NCBI RefSeq assembly: GCF_008329945.1
Contig: NZ_CP035807.1
Location: 2,604,001-2,668,000 of the forward strand
Direction: 5' to 3'
Source of the DNA: Thiospirochaeta perfilievii
GTDB lineage: Bacteria > Spirochaetota > Spirochaetia > DSM-2461
DNA length: 64,000 bases
The notes beneath the pieces were generated by a model, which was not told where the DNA came from, ran no database searches, and saw only the letters and a list, made by a program, of their open reading frames with translations. Below, in pieces: positions 1-8,596 of this stretch. The stretch's first letter is position 1; each line of letters starts with the position of its first letter. A program made the position numbers and the translations under genes.

Positions 1-686
1 CCAGCTAATATGCTATAGTTAGGAGTCCCTGGCTCTTTAAAAGCACTTAAACTAGAACTATTTATATATAGGGAGTCGTCATCTAAGCTTAGTATTGAGG
101 TTAATTGTTTTAAAATCCCCTTGGCAAATAGACTAAAGGATTGCAATTCAAATAAAAAACTTGAGGCAGATATTATAGTCTCTAGACCTATTTTATTCTG
201 GTTGATAGTTTGAATATATTGATAGGATCTTAAAGATGCTGTTATCGCTGTAAATAGTTTTGATGCTGTTAACTCAGTTTTTGCCTTATAATCATTTATA
301 TCATAGTTTACAATAACTTGCTGTTCAGGGGCCTGTCCTGGTTGGCCTGTTCTTAAAATTATTCTACTCTCGTGGTTCTTTAAGTCTTCTCTTATACTTT
401 TTACACATCTTAAACCTGCATCTTCTGTCTCCATAACAACATCTAGTAAGATTATTGCAATATCACTCTCTTTTTTTAAATACTCTATAGCTTCAACACC
501 AGAGTAGACACTAGTTATATCTAAGGGTCTATTTTCAAATGAGTATCCTGTTAGAACCATTTTAGTAAGGGAATGAACATCTGCTTCGTCATCAACAATC
601 AATATTTTCCATGGTTTTATATTACTAGTTTCATCTTTTTTTTCTTCTTCGTCCTTGAAAAAAATAAGTTCGTCATCATTTGTCAC
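1..686 (-). CDS. Response regulator, receiver plus DUF3369-like domain (partial, runs off window)
   Basis: Reads right to left and leaves the window, so only about the first 228 residues are visible. Residues ~26-150 are a receiver domain: ILIVDDEADVHS carries the acidic pair, IILLDVVME carries the phospho-acceptor Asp82, and ILRTGQPGQAP follows. The next part (NYDINDYKAKTELTASKLF) is typical of receiver proteins with a DUF3369 domain, which in related proteins is followed by an output module that is not visible here. The GTG start at 686 is chosen because GGAGGA lies a few bases upstream. It begins 16 nt after the stop of the histidine kinase at 703-2277, so the two form a two-component operon. 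The output (phosphodiesterase, cyclase or other) cannot be told from this fragment. Confidence 0.8.
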   Translation of the reverse strand, partial: MTNDDELIFFKDEEEKKDETSNIKPWKILIVDDEADVHSLTKMVLTGYSFENRPLDITSVYSGVEAIEYLKKESDIAIILLDVVMETEDAGLRCVKSIREDLKNHESRIILRTGQPGQAPEQQVIVNYDINDYKAKTELTASKLFTAITASLRSYQYIQTINQNKIGLETIISASSFLFELQSFSLFAKGILKQLTSILSLDDDSLYINSSSLSAFKEPGTPNYSILA

Positions 687-702
687 TATATCCTCCAGCT
701 TT

Positions 703-2277
703 CTATTCTATTATTAAGGGCAGTCTTATCTTAAATGTAGTCCCCTGTCCTAGTTCACTTTCGCATATAATGCTTCCTTTTAAGGTCTGAGTAACCAGGT
801 TGTATACTATATTCATCCCAAGGCCACTACCACCCTGGCCACGTTTAGTAGTAAAGAAAGGATCGAAAATTCTTTTTTGAATCTCCTTATCTATTCCAAT
901 ACCAGTATCACTATATATTATCTCTGAATATTCACCATTTTTTAAAATATTTATAGTTATAGATCCCTTCTCCATATTCTCAAAACCGTGTTGAAGAGAG
1001 TTCATAACTAGGTTTGTGACTATTTGGGATAGTGCACCAGGGTAGCTATCCATTATAACTTCCTCTAGGGACTCAACGCTAATATTTACATTAGTATGTT
1101 TAAACTTAGAGTGAATACTTAGTAAAATCTCATCTATATACTCTTTTAGGTTAAAACTTCTCTTCTCCTCACTTGACTGGTCAACAGCAACTTTTTTAAA
1201 GCTCTTAATAAGGTTTGCAGCCCGAAGAAGGTTTGATAGGATCATCCTCGAACTCTCACTAGCTAAGTCAACGTAGGACTCAAACATACTCTTAGACATC
1301 TCTCCAGATTTATATTTTTTTGAAAACCTTGCAGTCTCATTTTCAAGATGAGAGGCTGCTGTTACACCTATACCAATAGGTGTATTTATCTCATGAGCTA
1401 CTCCAGCTACCAAGTCCCCAAGGGATGCCATCTTTTCAGACTGTACAAGCTGATCCTTTGTTTTCCCTAAACGATCTAGGGACTCTTGCAACTCCGATGT
1501 CCTCTGTTGAACTAGCTCTTCTAAATGAATCCTATGGGCTTTAAGCTCACGATTGGCATTGGCAAGCTCATCTGTCTTGTAAGTTAAAGCAATTTCAGCC
1601 CGTTTTCTCTCTTCATTTTCAATATATAGAGACTGGATCTTCTCCTTTATAGAGTCTCTCATCTTCATAAAACTTCTTGAAAGTGTACCTATCTCATCTC
1701 TACTATGAATGTGTATCTCTTTATCAAGATTACCATTACTAATCTCAAATGATAAATCTGTTAATTCAATTATTGGTCTTATTATTTGACGAATTATTAT
1801 TAGAAGTATTATTGATAATAGTAATGTACCAGCTACTAACGAGAAGAGTATTGTCTTTATAAAATTCGCAATCTTACTATTGATAATATCCTTAGAGTAT
1901 ATGGTCACTATCCTACCAATTTTATCTCCTCCATAATATACGTCAGTACCTACTTCAATAACCTCATCACTACTAATATCTTTATTTTCATAAAAAAGGT
2001 CTATCTCTCCACTAGACTCTATAACTCTAATAGATTTTATCTCAGGATCCTTTAAAAATGATAAGATGTTTGTCTCAATTAAACTGGTATCATAATAGAA
2101 CATTGGCCCTGAGTTTATTTTACTTAATAAGTTATTTGTTTTTTCTATTTTTGAAGAAAGCTCTAAAAGTGAATCTCTTTTCTGTATTCTAATAAAATTA
2201 TATTGAAATAAGAAGTTAACAGTTATAGTTATAATTATTACAGTCAAAATAATTTTAGCTTGAAGCTTCAAATACAA
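703..2277 (-). CDS. Membrane sensor histidine kinase
   Basis: 524 residues. TM1 is at ~7-26, a small extracytoplasmic sensor at ~30-135, TM2 at ~143-163, HAMP at ~165-218, a coiled coil at ~220-285, the dimerisation/phospho-acceptor segment at ~280-360 with His295 in GVAHEINTP, then a HATPase_c domain with the N box (NLVMNSLQHGF), G1 (DTGIGI) and G2 (GGSGLGM). It autophosphorylates on His295 and should pass phosphate to the regulator encoded 16 nt downstream. Start is TTG at 2277, preceded by GAGG; the nearby ATG at 2295 runs into a stop at once. It is a clear paralogue of the kinase at 23293-24834 (same order, same GVAHEINTPIG box), but the sensor domains differ. The ligand is unknown. Confidence 0.9.
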   Translation of the reverse strand: MYLKLQAKIILTVIIITITVNFLFQYNFIRIQKRDSLLELSSKIEKTNNLLSKINSGPMFYYDTSLIETNILSFLKDPEIKSIRVIESSGEIDLFYENKDISSDEVIEVGTDVYYGGDKIGRIVTIYSKDIINSKIANFIKTILFSLVAGTLLLSIILLIIIRQIIRPIIELTDLSFEISNGNLDKEIHIHSRDEIGTLSRSFMKMRDSIKEKIQSLYIENEERKRAEIALTYKTDELANANRELKAHRIHLEELVQQRTSELQESLDRLGKTKDQLVQSEKMASLGDLVAGVAHEINTPIGIGVTAASHLENETARFSKKYKSGEMSKSMFESYVDLASESSRMILSNLLRAANLIKSFKKVAVDQSSEEKRSFNLKEYIDEILLSIHSKFKHTNVNISVESLEEVIMDSYPGALSQIVTNLVMNSLQHGFENMEKGSITINILKNGEYSEIIYSDTGIGIDKEIQKRIFDPFFTTKRGQGGSGLGMNIVYNLVTQTLKGSIICESELGQGTTFKIRLPLIIE

Positions 2278-2345
2278 TTACCTCATTTTTATTTTTCTAA
2301 TATATACTATTGTAAGTAATAATTGCTGTTCTTACCACTTTTTTA

Positions 2346-3305
2346 TTAATAATTTTTTATGTTAGGGATACTCCAATTAGGGGGTATTGTTGCTGTAAAC
2401 TCCTTTATATCACCATTCATTAATGTAAGGGTTGTTTTCCAGCTATGCAGGGCTTGATTTTCAAGTTTTAATCTACACCACTCCTCTTTAGTTAGTTCAT
2501 CATTTATAAATTTAAAAAAGTAGTCTTCATTTACTCCATATATTTTATCACCGACAACAGGGTATCCCAGACTGCTAATAGTGGCCCTAATTTGGTGTGT
2601 TCTTCCTGTTAAGATTTTGCATTTAAGTAGAGTTAAATTATCAAAAGTCACTAGAGGTTCAAACTCTGTATGGGAGAACTGTCTATTTGGATCACCTTCT
2701 CCATCTGGTTGTTTAGCACTTGGGTCATATATAAAATCTCTTTTTTTTCTAATTTTACTGTTTATTGCTGGGACAAGATAACCTCTTCCACTTAATTTAT
2801 CCTTTACTTCACCATGTACTAATACTAAATATATCTTCTCTATTTTTCTATCCATCATCTGGTTAAAATAGAATTTAGCACTCTCCTTGTTTTTTGCAAT
2901 TAACATAACTCCTGAAGTCTCCCTATCTAACCTGTTTATTAGGGATATATACTCATATTTCTCCTTTAAAATATACCAAAGAGTATTCTCAAAATATATT
3001 CCTCCTGGATGACAGGGGATATCACTTGGTTTATTAATTACTAGTAGATTCTCATCTTCATAAACTGTTATGTAATTCCTGTTTATAGGTGGCTCAATAA
3101 TAGGTTCTGGATAGTATATAACCTTATCACTGTTCTTAATAATATAATCTGGGGATACGTCTAGCTCATTTATCTTTATCATTCCCCTGTTAATGTACTC
3201 AATCCACTTCTCCAATGGGTGATAGGTATATCTTTTTGTTAGCCAATTATCAACTCTTTGACCCTCTTCATTTTTTTGAACAATTATTTCCCTTTTTCTT
3301 TTCAT
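2346..3305 (-). CDS. RluA-family RNA pseudouridine synthase
   Basis: 319 residues. An S4-like RNA-binding part is at ~10-65 (VDNWLTKRYTYHP, INRGMIKIN). The catalytic domain follows with INRLDRETSGVMLIAKN, the family motif that carries the catalytic Asp; the usual His of HRLD is Asn here. GRTHQIRATISSLGYPVVGD is the C-terminal motif. It converts specific uridines of rRNA or tRNA to pseudouridine; the target cannot be assigned. The ATG start overlaps the stop of the fetB-like gene by 4 nt, so it is probably the last gene of the ilvD-fetA-fetB run. The longer tail matches RluA/RluC/RluD-type enzymes rather than the shorter RsuA type. Confidence 0.88.
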   Translation of the reverse strand: MKRKREIIVQKNEEGQRVDNWLTKRYTYHPLEKWIEYINRGMIKINELDVSPDYIIKNSDKVIYYPEPIIEPPINRNYITVYEDENLLVINKPSDIPCHPGGIYFENTLWYILKEKYEYISLINRLDRETSGVMLIAKNKESAKFYFNQMMDRKIEKIYLVLVHGEVKDKLSGRGYLVPAINSKIRKKRDFIYDPSAKQPDGEGDPNRQFSHTEFEPLVTFDNLTLLKCKILTGRTHQIRATISSLGYPVVGDKIYGVNEDYFFKFINDELTKEEWCRLKLENQALHSWKTTLTLMNGDIKEFTATIPPNWSIPNIKNY

Positions 3306-4090
3306 CTATTTAGAAATATCTCCTTGTTTAATGTGTTAAAGGGTGTAAATCCCCGTCTTCTAGAGATGGTTAATGAGAGGATTATACTAAAATACTTTGC
3401 TGAAAAAATCGCTAACATTATTGCAATCTGATATTTAATTGCAGTAATAGGTAGAGCTCCTGCAAGAATTTGACCTGTCATCATACCTGGAAGTGATACT
3501 AGGCCTATGGTAGCCATTGAGGCTAGGGTGGGATTAATAGCCCTTTTGATACTCTTTCTAAGGTAGGGGAGTAGGGCTTGGTTATGACTTGCACCTAAAA
3601 CAATGGTGTAGTTATATCTTTTTTCATCGTCCTTTATCCCTTCATAAAAGCTATTTAAGGCAATTATATTTCCATTTAAACAGTTTCCTAATAACATTCC
3701 TCCCACTGGAATTATAAACTTAGCTTCAAAGAGGTTGTCAACTCCTGCAATTAATAGATTAAATATTATCAAGATTATTAGCTGAGGAAGTGCAACAGAT
3801 ATAAGTATAGGTAAAAATAGAGGTCTTAATTTTAAACTACTTGATTTTATTGAGTGCATTGAAGCTATTATAATCATTACAAGTAGGTATAATAAATTAA
3901 TAAAAGGGTGATTTAGTGTAAATATAAACTGTAGATAAACTCCTACAAAAATTAGTTGTAATATCATTCTTACTGTTGAAACCATTAGTTCCTTATTTAT
4001 TTTAAGTTGTATTACAGTATTAATGGCTATTATAGGTAGAAGCAGTAGTAACATTAGCAGAAGTGCGGATATCTCAATCTCAGGATTCAT
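3302..4090 (-). CDS. fetB: FetB-type ABC transporter permease (putative metal/iron export)
   Basis: 262 residues, strongly hydrophobic with about six to seven membrane segments and no signal peptide. The FetB/YbbM (UPF0014) signature is visible: KFIIPVGGMLLGNCLNGN and the run GLVSLPGMMTGQILAGALP. In E. coli FetAB is an ATP-driven iron exporter linked to oxidative-stress tolerance; export of iron here is inferred from family only. The start overlaps the stop of the fetA-like ATPase by 4 nt, and its own stop overlaps the RluA start, so translation is coupled. An ABC partner made exactly this way supports the assignment. Confidence 0.85.
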   Translation of the reverse strand: MNPEIEISALLLMLLLLLPIIAINTVIQLKINKELMVSTVRMILQLIFVGVYLQFIFTLNHPFINLLYLLVMIIIASMHSIKSSSLKLRPLFLPILISVALPQLIILIIFNLLIAGVDNLFEAKFIIPVGGMLLGNCLNGNIIALNSFYEGIKDDEKRYNYTIVLGASHNQALLPYLRKSIKRAINPTLASMATIGLVSLPGMMTGQILAGALPITAIKYQIAIMLAIFSAKYFSIILSLTISRRRGFTPFNTLNKEIFLNR

Positions 4091-4704
4091 CTATTCCCTC
4101 CCAACTCTTTTGTTTCTAATCTACTCCAGCAACTATCATGGGAAACAACAATTGCAGTTATATTTAAGGATAAAATTTTATTAACAACCAACTCTTTCAA
4201 TTCCTTATCTAGGGCTGATGTTGGCTCATCTAATAACCAGATAGGTCTCTCTAACAGTAGCCCTATAATAAGTCCTATCCTCTGTCTCTCTCCCCCAGAG
4301 AGTTCTTTTATATTTTTATCAACTATTGATTCTGATAAGGAGAATTCTATTAGAAGTGTTTTAAGTTTGTCCCTATCTAGGATCTTTTTCCTGTTCTCCT
4401 TATATGAAAAAATCTCATTTAGAAGAGTATTAACATCTAGTTCAGGTAGATTAACATCTTGATCTAAATAGAATATATCCCTTCTTATCTGGTTTATATT
4501 ACTACTTAGCACTTTTCTGTTATTTATAAAAATAAGCCCTGAATCCAATGTTATCAGACCCAGAGCTGTTTTTAAAAGTGTGGTTTTCCCACTTCCTGAT
4601 TTGTTATTTATTAAAATTTTATCACCAGGATTTACATCAAAGTTTAAGTTATCAAAAACTTTTTTATTATCAAAGCTTAAATTAGCCATTTCCCATCTTA
4701 TCAT
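4087..4704 (-). CDS. fetA: FetA-type ABC transporter ATP-binding protein
   Basis: 205 residues, short for an ABC ATPase, as is usual for FetA/YbbL. Walker A is NKSGSGKTTLLK (~33-44), the signature LSGGERQRIG, Walker B IWLLDEPTSALD, and the switch His lies in VVSHD. It should power the permease FetB encoded just downstream with a 4-nt overlap. The gene starts 24 nt after ilvD, but no Shine-Dalgarno sequence is visible. A TATACT hexamer lies 7 nt before the ATG, so a leaderless internal promoter is possible. The start could also be the second ATG, 15 nt inside (MANLSF). Confidence 0.86.
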   Translation of the reverse strand: MIRWEMANLSFDNKKVFDNLNFDVNPGDKILINNKSGSGKTTLLKTALGLITLDSGLIFINNRKVLSSNINQIRRDIFYLDQDVNLPELDVNTLLNEIFSYKENRKKILDRDKLKTLLIEFSLSESIVDKNIKELSGGERQRIGLIIGLLLERPIWLLDEPTSALDKELKELVVNKILSLNITAIVVSHDSCWSRLETKELGGNR

Positions 4705-4711
4705 ACTAATA

Positions 4712-4717
4712 AGTATA
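4712..4717 (-). promoter_or_regulatory. Candidate -10 box of a leaderless fetA promoter
   Basis: TATACT on the minus strand ends 7 nt before the fetA ATG (4704). No Shine-Dalgarno sequence is present and the -35 region is weak. Part of the recurrent leaderless pattern in this window. Confidence 0.35.
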
Positions 4718-4728
4718 ACGATTTTTAT

Positions 4729-6573
4729 TTACTTTAAAACCCTCATTGCTCCTTTATCTGCAGAGGCTGCTAACATTCCATAAACTTTTAAGGCATCAGA
4801 TACAACTCTATCCCTATCCCTTGGTGTAAATGCTTTTTCTCCAAAGGCTTCTTCTTCAAGTCGTCTCTTTGTTAGCTCCTCATCGGATATTATTAGGTTT
4901 ATAGATCTATTAGGAATACTTATCTCTATTATGTCTCCATCTCTAACTAGCCCTATATTTCCGCCTGCAGCAGCTTCTGGGGATGCATGACCTATAGAGA
5001 GACCTGAGGTTCCTCCACTAAATCTACCATCAGTTAATAGGGCACACTTTGTCCCTAGGTGCTTAGATTTTAGGTATGATGTAGGATATAACATTTCCTG
5101 CATTCCAGGGCCTCCCTTAGGTCCTTCATAGGTGATAATTACAATGTCTCCCTCAACAATCTCATCGGCTAAAATTGCATCAACAGCCGCATCCTGGGAG
5201 TGATAAACCTTGGCGTTGCCCTTAAAGTTGTAAATGGATTCATCTACACCTGCAGTTTTTACTATACAACCATCTAGTGCTATGTTTCCAAATAATACTG
5301 CTAATCCACCCTCGGTATCAAAACAGTTTTCTATATCCCTTGTACAACCATTCTCCCTATCTGTATCAAGTTCTTTAAATTTAACATCTTGGCTTCCCAT
5401 AACAATGGATCTTACACAACCTGGGGCTGATTTATATATTTCTATAGCATCATCACAAACAGTCTGTCTTTTAATGTCATACTTATTTATAGCTTCCCCT
5501 AGGGTTAAACCATCAGCTCTATAAGCTGTTGTATCTAGTAGTCCACCTCTTTCCAGTTCTCCTAAAATACCTAAAATACCTCCAGCTCTATTACAATCTT
5601 CTATATGGAAAACTCTACCATCAGGTACTTTGTTAGGGGCTACCTTTGATAGTATAGGTATTTTTCTTGATAATTTATCCATGTCATCCATTGTAAAATC
5701 AACTTTTGCAGATGCAGCAATTGCTAATAGGTGAAGTACAGTATTTGTAGAACCTCCCATAGCGATATCTAAGCTCATTGCATTTTTAAAGGCCTCTCTA
5801 GTGGCAATTGATCTTGGTAGTACTTTTACATTTCCTTCTATATAATACTCTTTTGTCATCTCTACAATTCGTTTTGCAGCCTTAATAAAGAGTTCCTTTC
5901 TATTTTTATGGGTAGCTACTATGGTTCCATTTCCTGGTAGAGAAAGTCCTAAAGCTTCTGTTAAGCAGTTCATGGAGTTTGCTGTAAACATCCCCGAACA
6001 TGAGCCACAGGTTGGGCAGGCTGAACGCTCTACTTTATCGACTGTTTCATCACTAACACTGTCATCTGCACCCATTACCATTGCATCTACTAGGTCTAGT
6101 TTCATCGTATCAACTTTTCCCGCTTCCATTGGTCCACCAGATACAAAAATAGTAGGAATATTTAGCCTCATTGCGGCAATTGCCATTCCAGGTGTTATTT
6201 TATCACAGTTGGAGATACAAACTAGTGCATCCACTTTATGGGCATTACACATATACTCTACAGTATCTGCAATTAACTCCCTTGAGGGTAAGGAGTATAA
6301 CATCCCATCGTGGCCCATGGCTATTCCATCACAAATTGCCATAGTATTAAACTCTGCAGCAAATGCGCCGCTCTCTTCTATTATATTTTTAATATCCTGT
6401 CCTACCTGATGTAGGTGTACATGTCCAGGAACAAATTGGGTAAATGAGTTTGCAATAGCAATAACAGGTTTATCCATCTGATTTTCTGTCATACCTGATG
6501 CTCTCCAGAGACTTCGTGCTCCTGCCATTCTTCTTCCATTTTTTGTTGTGGAACTTCTGTATTCGAATTTCAT
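4729..6573 (-). CDS. ilvD: Dihydroxy-acid dehydratase
   Basis: 614 residues, normal length for the long IlvD type. It dehydrates 2,3-dihydroxy-isovalerate and 2,3-dihydroxy-3-methylvalerate to the 2-keto acids, the third step of valine/isoleucine synthesis. Fe-S cluster cysteines are visible in NCDKITPGM and [26 protein letters not shown] and [10 protein letters not shown] are further family motifs. The ATG at 6573 has AGGAG about 8 nt upstream. It is followed after 24 nt by fetA-fetB, which places an oxygen-sensitive Fe-S enzyme together with an iron exporter. The next step, ilvE, is encoded at 37749-38834. No T-box or leader-peptide attenuator was seen upstream. Confidence 0.97.
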   Translation of the reverse strand: MKFEYRSSTTKNGRRMAGARSLWRASGMTENQMDKPVIAIANSFTQFVPGHVHLHQVGQDIKNIIEESGAFAAEFNTMAICDGIAMGHDGMLYSLPSRELIADTVEYMCNAHKVDALVCISNCDKITPGMAIAAMRLNIPTIFVSGGPMEAGKVDTMKLDLVDAMVMGADDSVSDETVDKVERSACPTCGSCSGMFTANSMNCLTEALGLSLPGNGTIVATHKNRKELFIKAAKRIVEMTKEYYIEGNVKVLPRSIATREAFKNAMSLDIAMGGSTNTVLHLLAIAASAKVDFTMDDMDKLSRKIPILSKVAPNKVPDGRVFHIEDCNRAGGILGILGELERGGLLDTTAYRADGLTLGEAINKYDIKRQTVCDDAIEIYKSAPGCVRSIVMGSQDVKFKELDTDRENGCTRDIENCFDTEGGLAVLFGNIALDGCIVKTAGVDESIYNFKGNAKVYHSQDAAVDAILADEIVEGDIVIITYEGPKGGPGMQEMLYPTSYLKSKHLGTKCALLTDGRFSGGTSGLSIGHASPEAAAGGNIGLVRDGDIIEISIPNRSINLIISDEELTKRRLEEEAFGEKAFTPRDRDRVVSDALKVYGMLAASADKGAMRVLK

Positions 6574-6720
6574 ATAAAATCTCCTAATAAGTTTATATTA
6601 TAGTTCCTTTTTTTTATTTCTCAATATGTTTTATAGTGAAATGATAACTATATAGTATTGCGCCAAATGCAATGGCATTTTTTTCAAATATAGTCATTAA
6701 TTAAACTAATAGGAGGCTAA

Positions 6721-7383
6721 ATGTTTAAAGCTGTAATTTTCGATTTTGATGGAACATTAGTTGATAGTGAGTGGGCGTATGCATTGGCAGATATTGAGTT
6801 TGTTAAAGCTATAGGTGGAGATGTATCAAATATTGATCATGCAGAGTTCGTTGGTGGAGGCGTGCGATACTTTGTAGAGTACTATATGAGTAAATATGAA
6901 ATTACCGATAGGTCAGCAGAGGAATTAATTCAGTTAAATGATAAAATTTTTCTAGACATAGCAGATAATGAGATAACAGTTTTCCCTAAGATGTTATCAT
7001 TAATAAAAGATCTACATAAGAGAGGTTTTCCTATGGCTATCGCTTCTGGAAGTAGCCAGTGGATTCTAGATACTATATCTGAAAAAACAGGTGTAGATAG
7101 ATATATTGATAAAATATACTCTTCAGAGTTAGTTGAGTATGATAAACCAGAGCCAGATGTATATCTTCATGCAGCTAAAAAGTTAGGTGTAAAGCCTGAG
7201 GAGTGTTTAGTTTTTGAAGACTCTGCAACAGGATTTCGATCTGCAATTAGAGCAGGGATGAAGTGTATTTGGTTTGATTCCCTAGGAAATAAAAATAAGG
7301 ATTTAGAAGCTAAAGCTTTTAAGTACTACCCGGATGGACAGGAAAGTTTCGATTTTAAGGATATTGTAAATTTATTAAAATAA
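6721..7383 (+). CDS. HAD-family hydrolase, beta-phosphoglucomutase-like
   Basis: 220 residues. Motif I DFDGTLVDSE (nucleophile Asp8 and acid Asp10), motif II in IASGSS, motif III Lys in EYDKPEPDVY and motif IV FEDSATGF are all present. The cap between motifs I and II is of the small helical C1 type found in beta-phosphoglucomutase, phosphoglycolate phosphatase and sugar-phosphate phosphatases. The GLDGVLVDS-type pattern fits a phosphatase or mutase, but the substrate cannot be chosen. Excellent AGGAGG 5 nt before the ATG. Monocistronic, with a strong bidirectional terminator just downstream. Confidence 0.85.
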   Translation: MFKAVIFDFDGTLVDSEWAYALADIEFVKAIGGDVSNIDHAEFVGGGVRYFVEYYMSKYEITDRSAEELIQLNDKIFLDIADNEITVFPKMLSLIKDLHKRGFPMAIASGSSQWILDTISEKTGVDRYIDKIYSSELVEYDKPEPDVYLHAAKKLGVKPEECLVFEDSATGFRSAIRAGMKCIWFDSLGNKNKDLEAKAFKYYPDGQESFDFKDIVNLLK

Positions 7384-7392
7384 ATTATAAAC

Positions 7393-7423
7393 AAAAAAGG
7401 GAAGTTTTAACTTCCCTTTTTTT
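7393..7423. terminator. Bidirectional rho-independent terminator
   Basis: Inverted repeat with core GGGAAGTT / AACTTCCC flanked by A-run on the left and T-run on the right, so it works on both strands. It closes the HAD gene (+); rpsD (-) ends about 60 nt further right. Confidence 0.85.
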
Positions 7424-7484
7424 ACCATTGGTAGAAAGTAAACTCTCTTCCCAATAAGAAATTAACATATAGTTAATAGAAACT

Positions 7485-8102
7485 CTATTTAGAGTAGAAC
7501 TCAACAACAACCTGCTCATTAGCTATTGTATCGATATCTGTTCTAAATGGAACTCTTTCAATTTTAGCTTTTAATGTATCAGCTTCAAGAGATAACCATG
7601 CAGGAACTGGTCTACCGGATTTAGAGATATTCTCTCTAACCATTTTAACCGAGTTGTCATTCTCTTTTATAGAGATAACATCACCCTCTTTAACAATTGC
7701 AGAAGGAACATTTAATCTTCTACCATTAAAAACGATGTGACCATGACTTACCATCTGTCTAGCTTGGCTTCTAGTTGTAGCCATACCTAGTCTGAAAATA
7801 ACATTGTCTAATCTTCTTTCTAATAAGATCATCATGTTATCACCAGTTAAACCTGGCATCGCTTTAGCTTTTAAAAATGAGTTGTAGAATTGCTTTTCAG
7901 ACATACCGTATGCAAATCTAATTTTTTGTTTCTCATTCTGTTGCTTACCAAAGTCACTAACTTTAGCTCTTGATCTAGCACCTCTTTCCTTTCCAGGACC
8001 CTGAGGTTTTTTCTTAAGTAATTTATCGTATTTACTATTACCGTAAATGTTGACGCCTAATCGACGGACAATTTTACCTTTTGCTTTGGAATTTCTTGCC
8101 AT
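7485..8102 (-). CDS. rpsD: 30S ribosomal protein S4
   Basis: 205 residues, normal length. The N-terminal S4 domain starts MARNSKAKGKIVRRLG; the RNA-binding S4 motif is LERRLDNVIFRLGMA followed by QARQMVSHGHIVFNG; the end is VVVEFYSK. S4 nucleates 16S rRNA folding and is often a translational repressor. The N-terminal part lacks the four Cys of the zinc-binding form. It stands alone rather than in the alpha operon, as in several spirochaetes and Bacillus. A strong sigma-70-like promoter (8153-8181) and an SD (GAGAGGAAAG) precede the ATG. Confidence 0.98.
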   Translation of the reverse strand: MARNSKAKGKIVRRLGVNIYGNSKYDKLLKKKPQGPGKERGARSRAKVSDFGKQQNEKQKIRFAYGMSEKQFYNSFLKAKAMPGLTGDNMMILLERRLDNVIFRLGMATTRSQARQMVSHGHIVFNGRRLNVPSAIVKEGDVISIKENDNSVKMVRENISKSGRPVPAWLSLEADTLKAKIERVPFRTDIDTIANEQVVVEFYSK

Positions 8103-8152
8103 TACTTTCCTCTCTTATAATTTATTTACACACCAAAGTGCATAGTTCTAGA

Positions 8153-8181
8153 ATAATATATATCTACTAAATTAAAGTCAA
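8153..8181 (-). promoter_or_regulatory. rpsD promoter
   Basis: On the minus strand, TTGACT (8176-8181), 17-nt spacer, TATTAT (8153-8158). Predicted start is about 45 nt before the rpsD ATG, leaving a short leader with an SD. Confidence 0.75.
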
Positions 8182-8187
8182 GGAAAC

Positions 8188-8216
8188 TTGAGACTTTTAA
8201 AGTTATATTATACTAT
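8188..8216 (+). promoter_or_regulatory. Promoter of the HPt gene
   Basis: TTGAGA (8188-8193), 17-nt spacer, TACTAT (8211-8216). It lies back-to-back with the rpsD promoter. It rules out the upstream TTG at 8188 as a start codon for the HPt gene. Confidence 0.65.
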
Positions 8217-8250
8217 AAGAGTATATTTAAAAAAAATATTGAGGAATAAT

Positions 8251-8595
8251 ATGGAAATTATGAATATAAGTGCATTCTTAGAAGAGATGGATAACGATTA
8301 TGATGATGTTAATATGATTGTTACAGAGTTCTCTGAATCTATTAAGATACAATTACAAAATATGCTTGAGCAGTTAGGGAGAGGTGACTTTACCACTTTA
8401 AGTAGGGAAGCACACTCTATAAAAGGTGGTGCAAGAAATGTTATGGCACCTAGATTAGAGAGTGCAGCAGAGAACCTTGAGTTTGCAGCAAAGGATTTTA
8501 ACCAGAATAATATTAAAAAATCTTTAAATAATTTAAGTGAAGAGTTTCTTGTATTTAATAAGTTTATTACTGAGAATCTCTATATAAATCATTAG
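8251..8595 (+). CDS. Stand-alone HPt (histidine phosphotransfer) protein
   Basis: 114 residues, a single helical HPt domain. The phospho-accepting His55 sits in SREAHSIKGGARN, the standard AHxLKG-type motif. Such proteins relay phosphate between receiver domains in multistep phosphorelays. No hybrid kinase is next to it; partners could be any of the receiver proteins elsewhere. The ATG at 8251 is chosen because GAGG lies 7 nt upstream and a promoter ends at 8216. The gene converges on the DUF1007-NicO gene, whose stop lies only 1 nt away, with no terminator between. Confidence 0.85.
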   Translation: MEIMNISAFLEEMDNDYDDVNMIVTEFSESIKIQLQNMLEQLGRGDFTTLSREAHSIKGGARNVMAPRLESAAENLEFAAKDFNQNNIKKSLNNLSEEFLVFNKFITENLYINH

Positions 8596-8596
8596 A

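Noticed and set aside
6665-6680. AAATGC-AATG-GCATTT hairpin with T-run upstream of the HAD gene, looking like a terminator or attenuator
   Set aside because: Stem of only 6 AT-rich bp, no upstream gene on that strand to terminate, and no leader peptide or riboswitch fold seen.
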